Source: REEB48 sp964355085 (GTDB lineage: Bacteria; Patescibacteriota; Minisyncoccia; UBA6257; 02-FULL-45-10c). Taken from it: a DNA stretch of 64,000 nucleotides. Below are positions 8,789-16,444 of the stretch, piece after piece. Position numbers and translations under genes: made by a program. The notes beneath the pieces were generated by a model. That model was not told the DNA's origin and searched no databases. It saw nothing but the letters and a program-made list of their open reading frames with translations. The first letter of the stretch is position 1; every line of letters starts with the position of its first letter. Location: the NCBI GenBank assembly GCA_964355085.1, contig CAYHBW010000002.1, forward strand, positions 1-64,000, given 5' to 3'.

Positions 8789-8858
8789 TAGTTAAAGAGT
8801 AAAATGAGATATCAACCGAGTTCGACCTTATAACTTTCAACTTTAAACTTTTTATTGC

Positions 8859-10157
8859 ATGTCCAAATCAAAAATACAGGATTTCCAGTCGCCGAAGGGC
8901 ATGCATGATATTTTGCCGCAGGATCAGGCGTGGTGGGACAAGATCCGGAAAGAACTCCAGTATATTTCCGAATACTATCATTTCCGCAGGATAGAGCCGT
9001 CCTTGCTTGAGCGGGCGGAAGTTTTCGAAAAAACTCTGGGAGAGACTACGGATGTCGTCGAAAAGCAGATGTTCATATTCACGAGCCGGTCCGGAGATCG
9101 GCTGGCGCTTCGTCCGGAAGCCACCGCTTCAATTGTCCGTTCCTATCTCGAACACGGATTGAGCCATCTCGGCCAGCCGCTCAAGTTATTTTATATCGGT
9201 CCGATGTTCCGGCGGGAACAGCCGCAGGCAGGAAGATTCCGCCAGTTCCATCAGGCGGGTTTTGAAATAATCGGAGGAGATGATGAGCCGGTATATGACG
9301 CGCAGATAATCCTTTCGATGTTCCGTTTTCTCGAGCGGCTTAAGATCAAGAATCTGATCCTGAAATTGAACAGCATCGGTTGCCGTATCTGCCGGCCGAA
9401 TTACCGCAAGAAGCTGATCGAGTATTATAAAAATCCGGCTTTCAAGCTTTGCCGGGACTGCAAGCGCCGTTTGCGCGAAAATCCGCTCCGTCTTCTGGAT
9501 TGCAAGAACGAGTCCTGTCAGGAATACAAAGCCAATGCGCCGATTTCCTTGGATAGTCTTTGCGTTTATTGCAGCAAGCATCTGAAGCATACTCTGGAAT
9601 TTCTTGATGAACTTGCAATCCCTTATCAGGTTGATCACCGCCTGGTCCGAGGTTTGGATTATTACAGCCGGACAGTTTTTGAATTTTTCACTGAAGCGAC
9701 CGGAGATGAAGGCCGGAAATTTGATTTCGCCCTCGGCGGCGGCGGACGTTACGATTATCTTCTGGAGGCATTCGGAGGCCGTCCGGCCGGAGCAGTCGGC
9801 GGGGCTTTCGGTCTGGAGCGTGTCATCGAGGTCATGAAAGCGCTGAAGGTGAATACTGGCGCCAGGCCGAAACCCGGGATATTCTTCATACATATCGGCG
9901 AAATGGCCAAGAAGAAAAGCCTGTCTCTGATCGAATCGATGCGCGAAGACGGAATTCCGGTCGTGGAATCTCTCGGGAAAGATTCCCTTGGAGCGCAGCT
10001 TCGGGCCGCCAATAAGGAAGGATCGGAATTCGCCCTGATTTTCGGACAGAAAGAGGCATTTGAGGATTCCATAATCATCCGGGATCTCAAGAACAGCGTC
10101 CAGGAAACTATTCCGCTCCGTAAACTCGTGCACGAAGTGAAGAAAAGACTCAAGTAG
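8859..10157 (+). CDS. hisS: Histidyl-tRNA synthetase
   Basis: 432 residues, usual length. Class II synthetase charging tRNA-His. The start carries the typical PKGMHDILP; motif 2 is seen as FRREQPQAGRFRQFHQ; the histidine-specific motif LVRGLDYYSRTVFEF follows; the C-terminal anticodon-binding domain starts near residue 330. The insertion domain has the usual bacterial cysteine set (C-R-D-C, L-D-C-K, C-V-Y-C). Follows lepB after a 70-base gap that is rich in short A/T repeats. No anomaly seen. Confidence 0.97.
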   Translation: MSKSKIQDFQSPKGMHDILPQDQAWWDKIRKELQYISEYYHFRRIEPSLLERAEVFEKTLGETTDVVEKQMFIFTSRSGDRLALRPEATASIVRSYLEHGLSHLGQPLKLFYIGPMFRREQPQAGRFRQFHQAGFEIIGGDDEPVYDAQIILSMFRFLERLKIKNLILKLNSIGCRICRPNYRKKLIEYYKNPAFKLCRDCKRRLRENPLRLLDCKNESCQEYKANAPISLDSLCVYCSKHLKHTLEFLDELAIPYQVDHRLVRGLDYYSRTVFEFFTEATGDEGRKFDFALGGGGRYDYLLEAFGGRPAGAVGGAFGLERVIEVMKALKVNTGARPKPGIFFIHIGEMAKKKSLSLIESMREDGIPVVESLGKDSLGAQLRAANKEGSEFALIFGQKEAFEDSIIIRDLKNSVQETIPLRKLVHEVKKRLK

Positions 10158-10586
10158 TTAATTAGTTGTTAGTTAGTTGGTTAATTAGAAATTATTGGTA
10201 TATACGCATGCCGGAAAGTTTTAGAAATCTGGATATTTGGAAAGATGCGAATTATTTAGCCATCGAATTATATAAGATTATCGGAGATTTTCCTGATTTT
10301 GAAAAATTCTCATTAGCAAATCAAATTAATCGGGCGGCAGTATCGGTGCCTGCTAATATTGCTGAGAGTTGCGGAAGATACGGAATTAAGGATAAAATCC
10401 AACTATTGATGGTTTCTCGCGGTTCACTGTACGAAATTCGCAGTCATTTATCGATAGCGCTAGGATTAAAATATATAGATATGGAAAAATTTCAAGATTT
10501 AGAAAATAGATATGAAATTCTTGCCAAAAGACTCAATGCATTTATTAAGCATTTAAAATCTACCTAACCAATTAACTAATTAACTC
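10156..10586. mobile_element. Possible mobile unit: S23-like gene between imperfect inverted repeats
   Basis: Left arm 10156-10186 and right arm 10564-10586 are inverted relatives: both contain AGTTAATTAGTT followed by TTGGTTA, with different spacing. They enclose the four-helix-bundle gene, which is clearly more A/T-rich than hisS and the HIT gene on either side. The arms are low in complexity, so they could also be a simple spacer. No target-site duplication or transposase is seen. Confidence 0.35.
10208..10567 (+). CDS. Four-helix-bundle protein, S23/23S rRNA intervening-sequence family
   Basis: 119 residues. The start SFRNLDIWKDANYLAIELY and the middle INRAAVSVPANIAESCGR are hallmarks of the S23-type four-helix-bundle family. 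Members occur inside 23S rRNA intervening sequences, as free genes in many CPR genomes, and as relatives of the Avd accessory protein of diversity-generating retroelements. No reverse transcriptase or template/variable repeat is seen nearby. The start at 10208 is preferred because the family signature begins there. Codon choice is A/T-rich compared with both neighbours, which suggests transfer. Molecular role unknown. Confidence 0.8.
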   Translation: MPESFRNLDIWKDANYLAIELYKIIGDFPDFEKFSLANQINRAAVSVPANIAESCGRYGIKDKIQLLMVSRGSLYEIRSHLSIALGLKYIDMEKFQDLENRYEILAKRLNAFIKHLKST

Positions 10587-10587
10587 A

Positions 10588-10956
10588 ATGAACCAAGAGT
10601 GTATTTTCTGCAAAATAACCGCGAAAGAAATCCCGTCGGATATTCTTTTTGAAAATGGCCAGGTGATGGTTTTCAGGGATATCCGTCCGTCCGCGCCGTT
10701 ACATTATCTTGTCGTCCCAAAGGAGCATATCCAGTCCATTGCGCATTTGGAAGGAAATCATAAGGAAGTGCTGGCTTCCATCATCTATACGGCTAAAAAT
10801 ATGGCTGAAAAGCTCAATTTGAAGGGCTATAAGCTTGTATTCAATGTCGGGCGGGATGGAGGCCAGGTTATCGATCATCTGCACCTGCATTTGCTTGGCG
10901 GTTGGAATATGAAGAAAGACATCGGGGCCATGCCGAATCCCGCGCTGGACAAATAG
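10588..10956 (+). CDS. HIT-family (histidine triad) nucleotide phosphoramidase or hydrolase
   Basis: 122 residues. The N-terminal C-I-F-C-K-I, the middle APLHYLVVPKEHI and the C-terminal triad DHLHLHLLGGW match the Hint/HinT branch of the HIT superfamily. These are small dimeric enzymes acting on purine nucleoside phosphoramidates and on adenylylated lysine. Length and motifs are intact. Followed by rpsU after about 90 bases. Confidence 0.93.
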   Translation: MNQECIFCKITAKEIPSDILFENGQVMVFRDIRPSAPLHYLVVPKEHIQSIAHLEGNHKEVLASIIYTAKNMAEKLNLKGYKLVFNVGRDGGQVIDHLHLHLLGGWNMKKDIGAMPNPALDK

Positions 10957-11044
10957 CGTCCGGTTTGTTAAGATAACCACCATGCAGCGTGCGTGTTTTG
11001 GAAACTATTAACAACTAAAAGCTAACACCTAAAAACTACACATT

Positions 11045-11266
11045 ATGTTCGTAAAGAAAAAAGAAAATGAATCAACCGGATCATTCTTGTACCGGTTTTC
11101 TAAAAAAGTCCAGCAGAGCGGTATTTTGAAGGAAGCCCGCAAGCGCCGCTATCATCATCGGCCGAAGAGCCGTTTGAAGAGAAAAGAGGCGGCTATTTAT
11201 CAGATGGAAAAGCGCGCCGAAACCACCAAGGCCCATAAATTGGGTTTGGAAATTTCAAAAAAATAG
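11045..11266 (+). CDS. rpsU: Ribosomal protein bS21
   Basis: 73 residues, very basic, with a central LKEARKRRYHHRPKSRLKRKEA that is diagnostic of bS21, the small-subunit protein near the anti-Shine-Dalgarno end of 16S rRNA. The N-terminus starts VKKKENES rather than the longer classical form. Followed directly by a clear terminator and then yqeY; the rpsU-yqeY neighbourhood is common in bacteria. bS21 is of interest here because many genes in this window appear to be leaderless. Confidence 0.93.
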   Translation: MFVKKKENESTGSFLYRFSKKVQQSGILKEARKRRYHHRPKSRLKRKEAAIYQMEKRAETTKAHKLGLEISKK

Positions 11267-11284
11267 GCTCGTCGGCCTATTTTT
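11259..11284 (+). terminator. Rho-independent terminator of rpsU
   Basis: Stem AAAAATAGGC / GCCTATTTTT with a six-base loop; the A/T-rich base of the stem supplies the U tract. Confidence 0.8.
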
Positions 11285-11332
11285 GGTATATTAAATATGA
11301 TTGGTTTGTCTGAATAATTAATTTTCAAAAGT

Positions 11333-11782
11333 ATGGCATTACAGGAACAGATAATTAGCGAAATAAAGGAAGCGATGAAGGCCGGCAATACGGAAAAGCT
11401 GGGCGTGCTCCGCATGCTCAATTCGGCGATGAAAAATAAAGCGATTGAAAAAGGGAAGGATGCCGCCCTCACTGATGAAGAGGCGATGCAGGTGATCGCC
11501 AAAGAAGCCAAGAAGAGGAAGGAATCAATTCTGGCTTTTGAGCAGGGCGGCCGTCCGGAACTTGCCGAAGGCGAGAAGAAAGAATTGGCCATGCTGGAAG
11601 CGTATCTTCCAAAGCAGATGTCCCGCGAAGAAGCGGCGGCGGAAATCGGAAAGATCCTCGCCGGCCTTGCAGATAAGAGCAATGCCGGACTGGTGATGAA
11701 AGCGGTCATGCAGGAAATGAAGGGGAAAGCGGACGGTAAGATGGTCAGCGAACTGGTTAGATCCTATCTTGATAAAAATTAG
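11333..11782 (+). CDS. yqeY: GatB/YqeY domain protein
   Basis: 149 residues, the usual length of stand-alone YqeY. Features: helical N-terminus (ALQEQIISEIKEAMKAGN), the family motif LGVLRMLNSAMKNKAIEK, AKKRKESILAFEQGGRPELA, and a C-terminal domain related to the tail of GatB (GLVMKAVMQEMKGKADGK). In GatB this tail contacts tRNA during amidation; the function of the free form is not settled. Follows rpsU after a terminator. Confidence 0.93.
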   Translation: MALQEQIISEIKEAMKAGNTEKLGVLRMLNSAMKNKAIEKGKDAALTDEEAMQVIAKEAKKRKESILAFEQGGRPELAEGEKKELAMLEAYLPKQMSREEAAAEIGKILAGLADKSNAGLVMKAVMQEMKGKADGKMVSELVRSYLDKN

Positions 11783-11789
11783 GTTAAAT

Positions 11790-11817
11790 AAAAAAACGGC
11801 CGAAAGGCTGTTTTTTT
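11790..11817 (+). terminator. Rho-independent terminator of yqeY
   Basis: A-rich run, stem CGGCC/GGCTG around a GAAA tetraloop, then seven T. Confidence 0.85.
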
Positions 11818-11873
11818 GACTAATTTTTCCAGTCATGATAATCTCTAATCAGTTTTTTCATACAGAGTTATGA

Positions 11874-12470
11874 ATGATTCTACTTGCGCTAAAGGCGGTT
11901 GCATACCTCTTTTTAGGTTTATTGGCTGTTTCCTATATTCTGCATTGGGTATTCATCGCAATGAAGAAATGGACTGGTGACCTTAATATCGGCTTCATTG
12001 ATCTGTTGCCGGCGATTCTGCTCGGGCCGATTATGATCTTGCTTATTTTCCTGTTAAAATTCCGAAATATGAATTTACGGGGACTCTATCGGTTGGCGAC
12101 GAACCCTTTTTATGAAACGAAAACTGCTAAGGAGATTAATCGCCTGATTTATCTTCATTCCGGCGATAATAATGATCTTAGAGAAAAAGTTTTAGCAACA
12201 AAGATAACCCTTAAGCAGTACGAAGATTTAGTCCGAGATTATGATTACCAGAATGAGGAGTGGCCGGTAGTTTCTGAGATTGCAGGAATCCTTAAGGACC
12301 GCGAAAGGGTGGGGATGAAGTGTACTAAGGAACACCCATTTCCGGGTACACGTAAGGAAAATGAGCATTGGACGCATGTTGATGTGGATTGGACCGATGA
12401 TGATTCCGGCAGGTTTCTGAAGTGTCCGAATTGCGGAATTATAATCGACCTTGGTTCTGATGTTGTTTGA
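11874..12470 (+). CDS. Unknown membrane protein with C-terminal Cys pair
   Basis: 198 residues, family not recognised. Two membrane helices (about 5-27 and 40-62) are followed by a hydrophilic helical region (about 70-140) and a C-terminal segment ending LKCPNCGIIIDLGSD; an earlier Cys lies in MKCTKEHPF. The CPNC pair with the earlier Cys and nearby His could form a small zinc ribbon, but this is not proved. It is framed by the yqeY terminator upstream and its own terminator downstream, so it forms its own unit. Confidence 0.6.
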   Translation: MILLALKAVAYLFLGLLAVSYILHWVFIAMKKWTGDLNIGFIDLLPAILLGPIMILLIFLLKFRNMNLRGLYRLATNPFYETKTAKEINRLIYLHSGDNNDLREKVLATKITLKQYEDLVRDYDYQNEEWPVVSEIAGILKDRERVGMKCTKEHPFPGTRKENEHWTHVDVDWTDDDSGRFLKCPNCGIIIDLGSDVV

Positions 12471-12473
12471 ATC

Positions 12474-12497
12474 AACGGCTCTCACGAGCCGTTTTTT
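12474..12497 (+). terminator. Rho-independent terminator
   Basis: Stem AACGGCTC/GAGCCGTT, loop TCAC, T tract. Confidence 0.9.
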
Positions 12498-12515
12498 GTT
12501 ATAGTAAGACATATC

Positions 12516-13013
12516 ATGAAAAAACACATTATTAAAATATTTGAGGATGTGCGAGATATCCCATATCGGTTGAGATTCAGCGCGGATGATAATGATTTCA
12601 GTTGCGATGGCAAGCACAGGAGACTTGCAGAACTGCTTATTCCGCTTGGCTATGAAGTTCGTCCCAGAACCTGTCTGTATAAATGGGAATCAATGCCGAT
12701 TCCGCAAAGTATTTTAAAACTTGATCCTGCAGAATTTTATTTGCACCGCTTTCTAGAGATTTTAATTGGAGATAGGTGGGTAAGGATTGATGTAACTTGG
12801 GATAGGGCGCTCGGAAGGATATTTCCGGTTAACGAATGGGATGGTAAATCGGATACTGCCATCGGCGTGCCTTATGTAGGAAATATTTTTTCTCCGGAGG
12901 ATTCTGAATTTCCTGAATTTGATAAGGAAAAAGTGGATGCCAACCTTAAAAAACGGAAAATATTCCATGAAGCATTCAATTCTTGGCTGGATGAAATCAG
13001 GAAGCAAAAATGA
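12516..13013 (+). CDS. Putative transglutaminase-like cysteine protein
   Basis: 165 residues. A possible Cys-His-Asp triad can be read: FSCDGKHRRLAELLIPLGYEV (Cys at the start of a helix), YLHRFLEILIGDRW (His) and VRIDVTWD (Asp). The order and the phrase I-D-x-T-W-D resemble the transglutaminase-like fold, whose members act as peptidases or cross-linkers. There is no signal peptide, so it should be cytoplasmic. TATAGT ends 10 bases upstream of the ATG. The call rests on motif pattern only; it could be an unrelated small enzyme. Confidence 0.45.
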   Translation: MKKHIIKIFEDVRDIPYRLRFSADDNDFSCDGKHRRLAELLIPLGYEVRPRTCLYKWESMPIPQSILKLDPAEFYLHRFLEILIGDRWVRIDVTWDRALGRIFPVNEWDGKSDTAIGVPYVGNIFSPEDSEFPEFDKEKVDANLKKRKIFHEAFNSWLDEIRKQK

Positions 13014-13064
13014 AATTTAAAAAAATTCTCTTTTTTAGTGGTTTTTTCGCTCAATTTTTCCTGC

Positions 13065-13070
13065 TATAAT
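13065..13070 (+). promoter_or_regulatory. -10 box TATAAT of ybeY
   Basis: TATAAT ends 6 bases before the ATG at 13077; leaderless-type spacing. It also argues against an in-frame start at 13038. Confidence 0.6.
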
Positions 13071-13076
13071 TCCATT

Positions 13077-13487
13077 ATGGTAAAAGAAATCCGCATCGAA
13101 GTGTTGGGAAAATCCTTATATGCATATAAGCCGATTTTGGCTAAGCGCGGTAAGAAGCTCGCGGAAATTTTGAAGCTGAAAAAGCCGATCGATCTGTTTT
13201 TGATCGATTCGGAAACCATGCGGAAGCTGAACCGTAAGTATCGGAAGAAAAACAAGGCGACCAACGTGCTTTCTTTCGCTACCCCGTTGAATTTTCCATC
13301 CGACAGCTTGGGCGAGGTCTATCTGGACCCAAAATATATAGAAAAAAAGGATGAAAACCTCACTTATATGATGGTACATGGAGTTTTACACATCTTGGGC
13401 TATGACCATGTACGCACGCGTGATAGAATAGTAATGGAGCGGAAAGAGGCCGCATTGATTTCCAAGATTTCCAGAACTGGCCGATAA
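13077..13487 (+). CDS. ybeY: YbeY endoribonuclease, rRNA maturation
   Basis: 136 residues. The zinc motif HGVLHILGYDH (H-x3-H-x5-H) and the preceding NVLSFATP are diagnostic. YbeY trims 16S rRNA and takes part in ribosome quality control. The 13 residues upstream of 13077 in the same frame are not conserved-looking, and a -10 box lies between the two candidate starts, so 13077 is chosen. The next gene, ftsA, starts 24 bases later and may be co-transcribed. Confidence 0.94.
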   Translation: MVKEIRIEVLGKSLYAYKPILAKRGKKLAEILKLKKPIDLFLIDSETMRKLNRKYRKKNKATNVLSFATPLNFPSDSLGEVYLDPKYIEKKDENLTYMMVHGVLHILGYDHVRTRDRIVMERKEAALISKISRTGR

Positions 13488-13511
13488 CCGGCGAGTTCAT
13501 TTTCTATTTTA

Positions 13512-14747
13512 ATGGCGAATAATTTCATCACAGGTTTGGACATAGGATCGAGCAGTCTGAAGGCTGCGATTGCCGAAGTAAAAAAAGACGGCCAATTGTC
13601 ATTGGTAAAGCTGATCAAAACCTCTTCCGAAGGGATGCGGAAGGGGAATATTGACGATCTTTCGGAGATGACGCGTTCGCTGAATATGATGTTCGGAGAA
13701 GTTAAAAAGGTTTCCAGGAACGCCCTTAAGAATATTTATGTGAATGTCGGGGGGGCGGATATCCATATCCAGTCTTCTCGGGGAATCGTGGCGGTTTCAA
13801 GGGCTGACAGCGAAATAAACCAGGATGATATAGACAGGGCGATGCAGGCCTCGCAGGCGATAAATCTCTTGCCGAACCGGATGGTTCTGCATTCGATCGT
13901 GCGCGAGTATATCGTTGACGGTGTAGGGGATATCCGCGATCCGCTTGGGATGATCGGGAACCGCCTGGAAGTGAACAGTCTTATAATCGATGCGTTCGGA
14001 CTGGATGTTAAAAATCTTACCAAGTGTCTCGAGATGGCCGGCGCGACTGTCGGCGGCCTTGTTTTCTCCCCATTGGCTGCCGCCAGGGCCGCTCTTTCAA
14101 AGAATCATAAAGAGCTCGGAGTGGCTTTGGTGGATATCGGATTCGGCACGACCAGTCTCTGCGTTTATGAAGAAAATAAACTTGTGCATTGCGCTATTTT
14201 TCCGATCGGTTCAGGGAACATCACCAATGATCTTGCGATAGGCCTGAAGACTTCCATCGATGCCGCCGAAGTGGTCAAGCTGACTTTCGGAACCGCCTCG
14301 ATGAAAGGCGTTTCCGGCAGGGAGCAGATCGATCTCAAAAAAATCGATCCTCATTCCAGAAACAGCGTGTCCAGGAGGGCGGTCGTGGATATCATCGAAG
14401 TCCGTCTTGCTGAAATTTTTGAATTTGTTAATAATGAACTTAAGCTAATCGGGCGTTCCGGGAGGCTGCCTGTCGGATCAGTGTTGGTCGGCGGTGGATC
14501 GAAGCTGCCGGGTATCATTGATTTCGCAAAAGACGAACTGAAGCTTCCCGCCCAGATTGGAATTTTCGACGCTTCTTCGCTGGAAATTCCGAGCGGGGAA
14601 ATGAGTCTTCAGGTCGAGGATCCTGAATTCATTTGCGCGTTAGGACTTCTTATGCAGGCCCGTGATAAGATTTATAGAGGCGGCGGGTCTGGGGGACCTG
14701 ATCTGACCGGATGGTTCTCGAAAATTTTCAAATATCTATTACCTTAA
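13512..14747 (+). CDS. ftsA: Cell division protein FtsA
   Basis: 411 residues. Actin-like ATPase that tethers FtsZ to the membrane. Seen: phosphate-1 loop GLDIGSSSLKAAI, the SHS2/1C region with HSIVREYIVDG, phosphate-2 ALVDIGFGTTSLCV, and VGSVLVGGGSKLPGI. A Gly-rich linker leads to the C-terminal amphipathic membrane helix LTGWFSKIFKYLLP. It precedes ftsZ by 4 bases, the usual ftsA-ftsZ pair. There are no other division or cell-wall genes next to it. Confidence 0.96.
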   Translation: MANNFITGLDIGSSSLKAAIAEVKKDGQLSLVKLIKTSSEGMRKGNIDDLSEMTRSLNMMFGEVKKVSRNALKNIYVNVGGADIHIQSSRGIVAVSRADSEINQDDIDRAMQASQAINLLPNRMVLHSIVREYIVDGVGDIRDPLGMIGNRLEVNSLIIDAFGLDVKNLTKCLEMAGATVGGLVFSPLAAARAALSKNHKELGVALVDIGFGTTSLCVYEENKLVHCAIFPIGSGNITNDLAIGLKTSIDAAEVVKLTFGTASMKGVSGREQIDLKKIDPHSRNSVSRRAVVDIIEVRLAEIFEFVNNELKLIGRSGRLPVGSVLVGGGSKLPGIIDFAKDELKLPAQIGIFDASSLEIPSGEMSLQVEDPEFICALGLLMQARDKIYRGGGSGGPDLTGWFSKIFKYLLP

Positions 14748-14751
14748 TCAA

Positions 14752-15921
14752 ATGAATAAAAATACGGAATTGAAGCATGAGATGGCTAAAATCAAGGTTG
14801 TCGGCGTCGGCGGAGGCGGCGGCAATGCGGTTTCGCGCATGCGCAAAGACCTTTTCAAGGGCGTTGATTTTGTGGCCATAAATACGGATACGCAGGATCT
14901 GGAGCTTTGCAGGGCGGATGTTAAAATTCATATCGGCAAAAATCTCACGAAGGGTCTCGGGACAGGAATGAATCCGGAACTCGGACGCCAGTCCGCCGAA
15001 GAAACCCGTTCGGAAATTTTCGAGGCGTTGAAGGGCGCCGATCTGGTTTTCGTGACCGCCGGTCTCGGCGGGGGAACCGGCAGCGGCGCATCATCGGTTG
15101 TTGCGGAAGTAGCTAAAGAAATGGGCGCTTTGACTATTGCGGTTGTCACGAAACCTTTCACTTTTGAAGGAGCCCAGCGTTCCCGTATCGCGCAGGATGC
15201 CCTGGCGCGCCTTAAAGATAAGGTTGATACGATGATCGTGATTCCGAATGACCGGATTTTCTCGGTAATCGAGAAAGACACCACCCTCGTTAAAGCTTTT
15301 GAAATAGTGGACGACATTTTAAAATACTCAATCCAGGGAATCGCAGAATTGATAGCCATGCCGGGAATCATCAATGTTGATTTCGCCGATGTGAAGGCGA
15401 TCATGGAAAATGCCGGTTCGGCGCTTGTCGGCATCGGTTTGGGATCAGGACAGGATCGGGCTATGGCCGCGGTTACCCAGGCGGTCAATTCTCCGCTTTT
15501 GGAAGTTTCCATTGAAGGCGCCAAAGGCGTGCTTTTCGGAGTTTCCGGAACTAAGGATTTGAAGATGAGCGAGATAAATGAAATTGCGAAGACTATTTCT
15601 GATGCCGTTGATCCGACCGCGAAAATTATTTTCGGCGCTTATCACGATAAAAATATGAAGTCCGGCACTTTGAAGGTGACGATAGTCGCCACCGGTTTTT
15701 CCGGCACGCCTAATTTTCAGAAGACCACCACCGCGTCATTATCCAGTTTATTCAACGCTCCGGCCGAGAAAAAGACCGATCACGGCGCAGTATTCGAACG
15801 GGAAGAGAAAGAACTTCAAAAAATAGAAAAGGACGAGGCGCGCCAGGCCCGTCAAAATCCGGAAAAGCCCAAGAAAGATATCTGGGATATCCCGGCATTC
15901 ATGAGAAAAAAGAAGAAATAA
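14752..15921 (+). CDS. ftsZ: Cell division protein FtsZ
   Basis: 389 residues. Tubulin-like GTPase forming the division ring. The N-terminus IKVVGVGGGGGNAVSRM, the tubulin signature GLGGGTGSGASSVVAEVAK and the T7 loop NVDFADVKAIM are intact. The tail is charged and ends DIWDIPAFMRKKKK, the conserved peptide that binds FtsA, followed by basic residues. Starts 4 bases after ftsA, so probably translationally coupled. Confidence 0.97.
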   Translation: MNKNTELKHEMAKIKVVGVGGGGGNAVSRMRKDLFKGVDFVAINTDTQDLELCRADVKIHIGKNLTKGLGTGMNPELGRQSAEETRSEIFEALKGADLVFVTAGLGGGTGSGASSVVAEVAKEMGALTIAVVTKPFTFEGAQRSRIAQDALARLKDKVDTMIVIPNDRIFSVIEKDTTLVKAFEIVDDILKYSIQGIAELIAMPGIINVDFADVKAIMENAGSALVGIGLGSGQDRAMAAVTQAVNSPLLEVSIEGAKGVLFGVSGTKDLKMSEINEIAKTISDAVDPTAKIIFGAYHDKNMKSGTLKVTIVATGFSGTPNFQKTTTASLSSLFNAPAEKKTDHGAVFEREEKELQKIEKDEARQARQNPEKPKKDIWDIPAFMRKKKK

Positions 15922-15925
15922 ATTT

Positions 15926-16219
15926 ATGATTGAGAAATTGCCGAGAAATTTAAAATCAGGATCTGCCGATAGAGAGAAAAAATTTGAGGAAGCAGCGGGA
16001 ATCGCCCGATATGCAGATTCTGTTTTGCCTGTTGGTTCAGATTATGAATTGTCCGAGGAGCACCGGCTGGAACTTAAAAAAACACTTGAAAACATCAGGA
16101 GTAATCGACTTGATGCCGTAAGCAGATTCCCGGAATCCGTAGATGAAAAAAAGATTTCCGATAAGTTGGCGGTTAAATTGTCCGAATTCACCGTTGGTTC
16201 CGATAGGACGAATGGGTAA
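15926..16219 (+). CDS. Small charged protein of unknown function after ftsZ
   Basis: 97 residues, not recognised. Mostly helical and charged (EEHRLELKKTLENIRSN), no membrane segment and no Cys. It starts 4 bases after ftsZ and ends just before a strong terminator, so it is the last gene of the ftsA-ftsZ unit and may have a division-related role by position only. Its composition looks like a real protein. Confidence 0.6.
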   Translation: MIEKLPRNLKSGSADREKKFEEAAGIARYADSVLPVGSDYELSEEHRLELKKTLENIRSNRLDAVSRFPESVDEKKISDKLAVKLSEFTVGSDRTNG

Positions 16220-16242
16220 GTGGATGAATAATAGATAGAAGG

Positions 16243-16273
16243 AATAATCCTCCGGACGGAGGATTATTTTTTT
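16243..16273 (+). terminator. Rho-independent terminator of the ftsA-ftsZ unit
   Basis: 11-bp stem AATAATCCTCC/GGAGGATTATT, loop GGAC, T tract. Confidence 0.92.
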
Positions 16274-16366
16274 ATCCACCATTTTTTATTTTCCAGCTAT
16301 TGATTTTTCAGTGCGGTGTCGTTCTCTTTATCCACAGTTTAATTTTGTCCCGCAGGCCTTTTTACT

Positions 16367-16424
16367 TAGAATGAAAGTAAATCAATCCCGATTTTATTCC
16401 GGGATTCCGGTTCCGGCGCCGGAA
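16367..16424 (+). promoter_or_regulatory. Candidate promoter and two hairpins ahead of nrdJ
   Basis: TAGAAT at 16367-16372 could be the -10 box. It would give a leader of about 65 bases holding the inverted repeat AATCCCG (16384-16390) / CGGGATT (16400-16406) and the perfect palindrome TTCCGGCGCCGGAA (16411-16424). The A-rich tail 16425-16444 leads to the ATG. No cobalamin riboswitch consensus or clear NrdR box was recognised. Confidence 0.4.
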
Positions 16425-16444
16425 AAAATAAAATTAAAAAAAAT

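Noticed and set aside
9186..10133. Open frame on the minus strand opposite hisS (315 codons)
   Set aside because: It lies wholly inside a certain hisS gene and its translation shows no known family; antisense shadow.
10208..10567. Diversity-generating retroelement, because the gene resembles Avd
   Set aside because: No reverse transcriptase gene and no template/variable repeat pair with adenine-specific differences was found; the identical Kelch copies show no such pattern.
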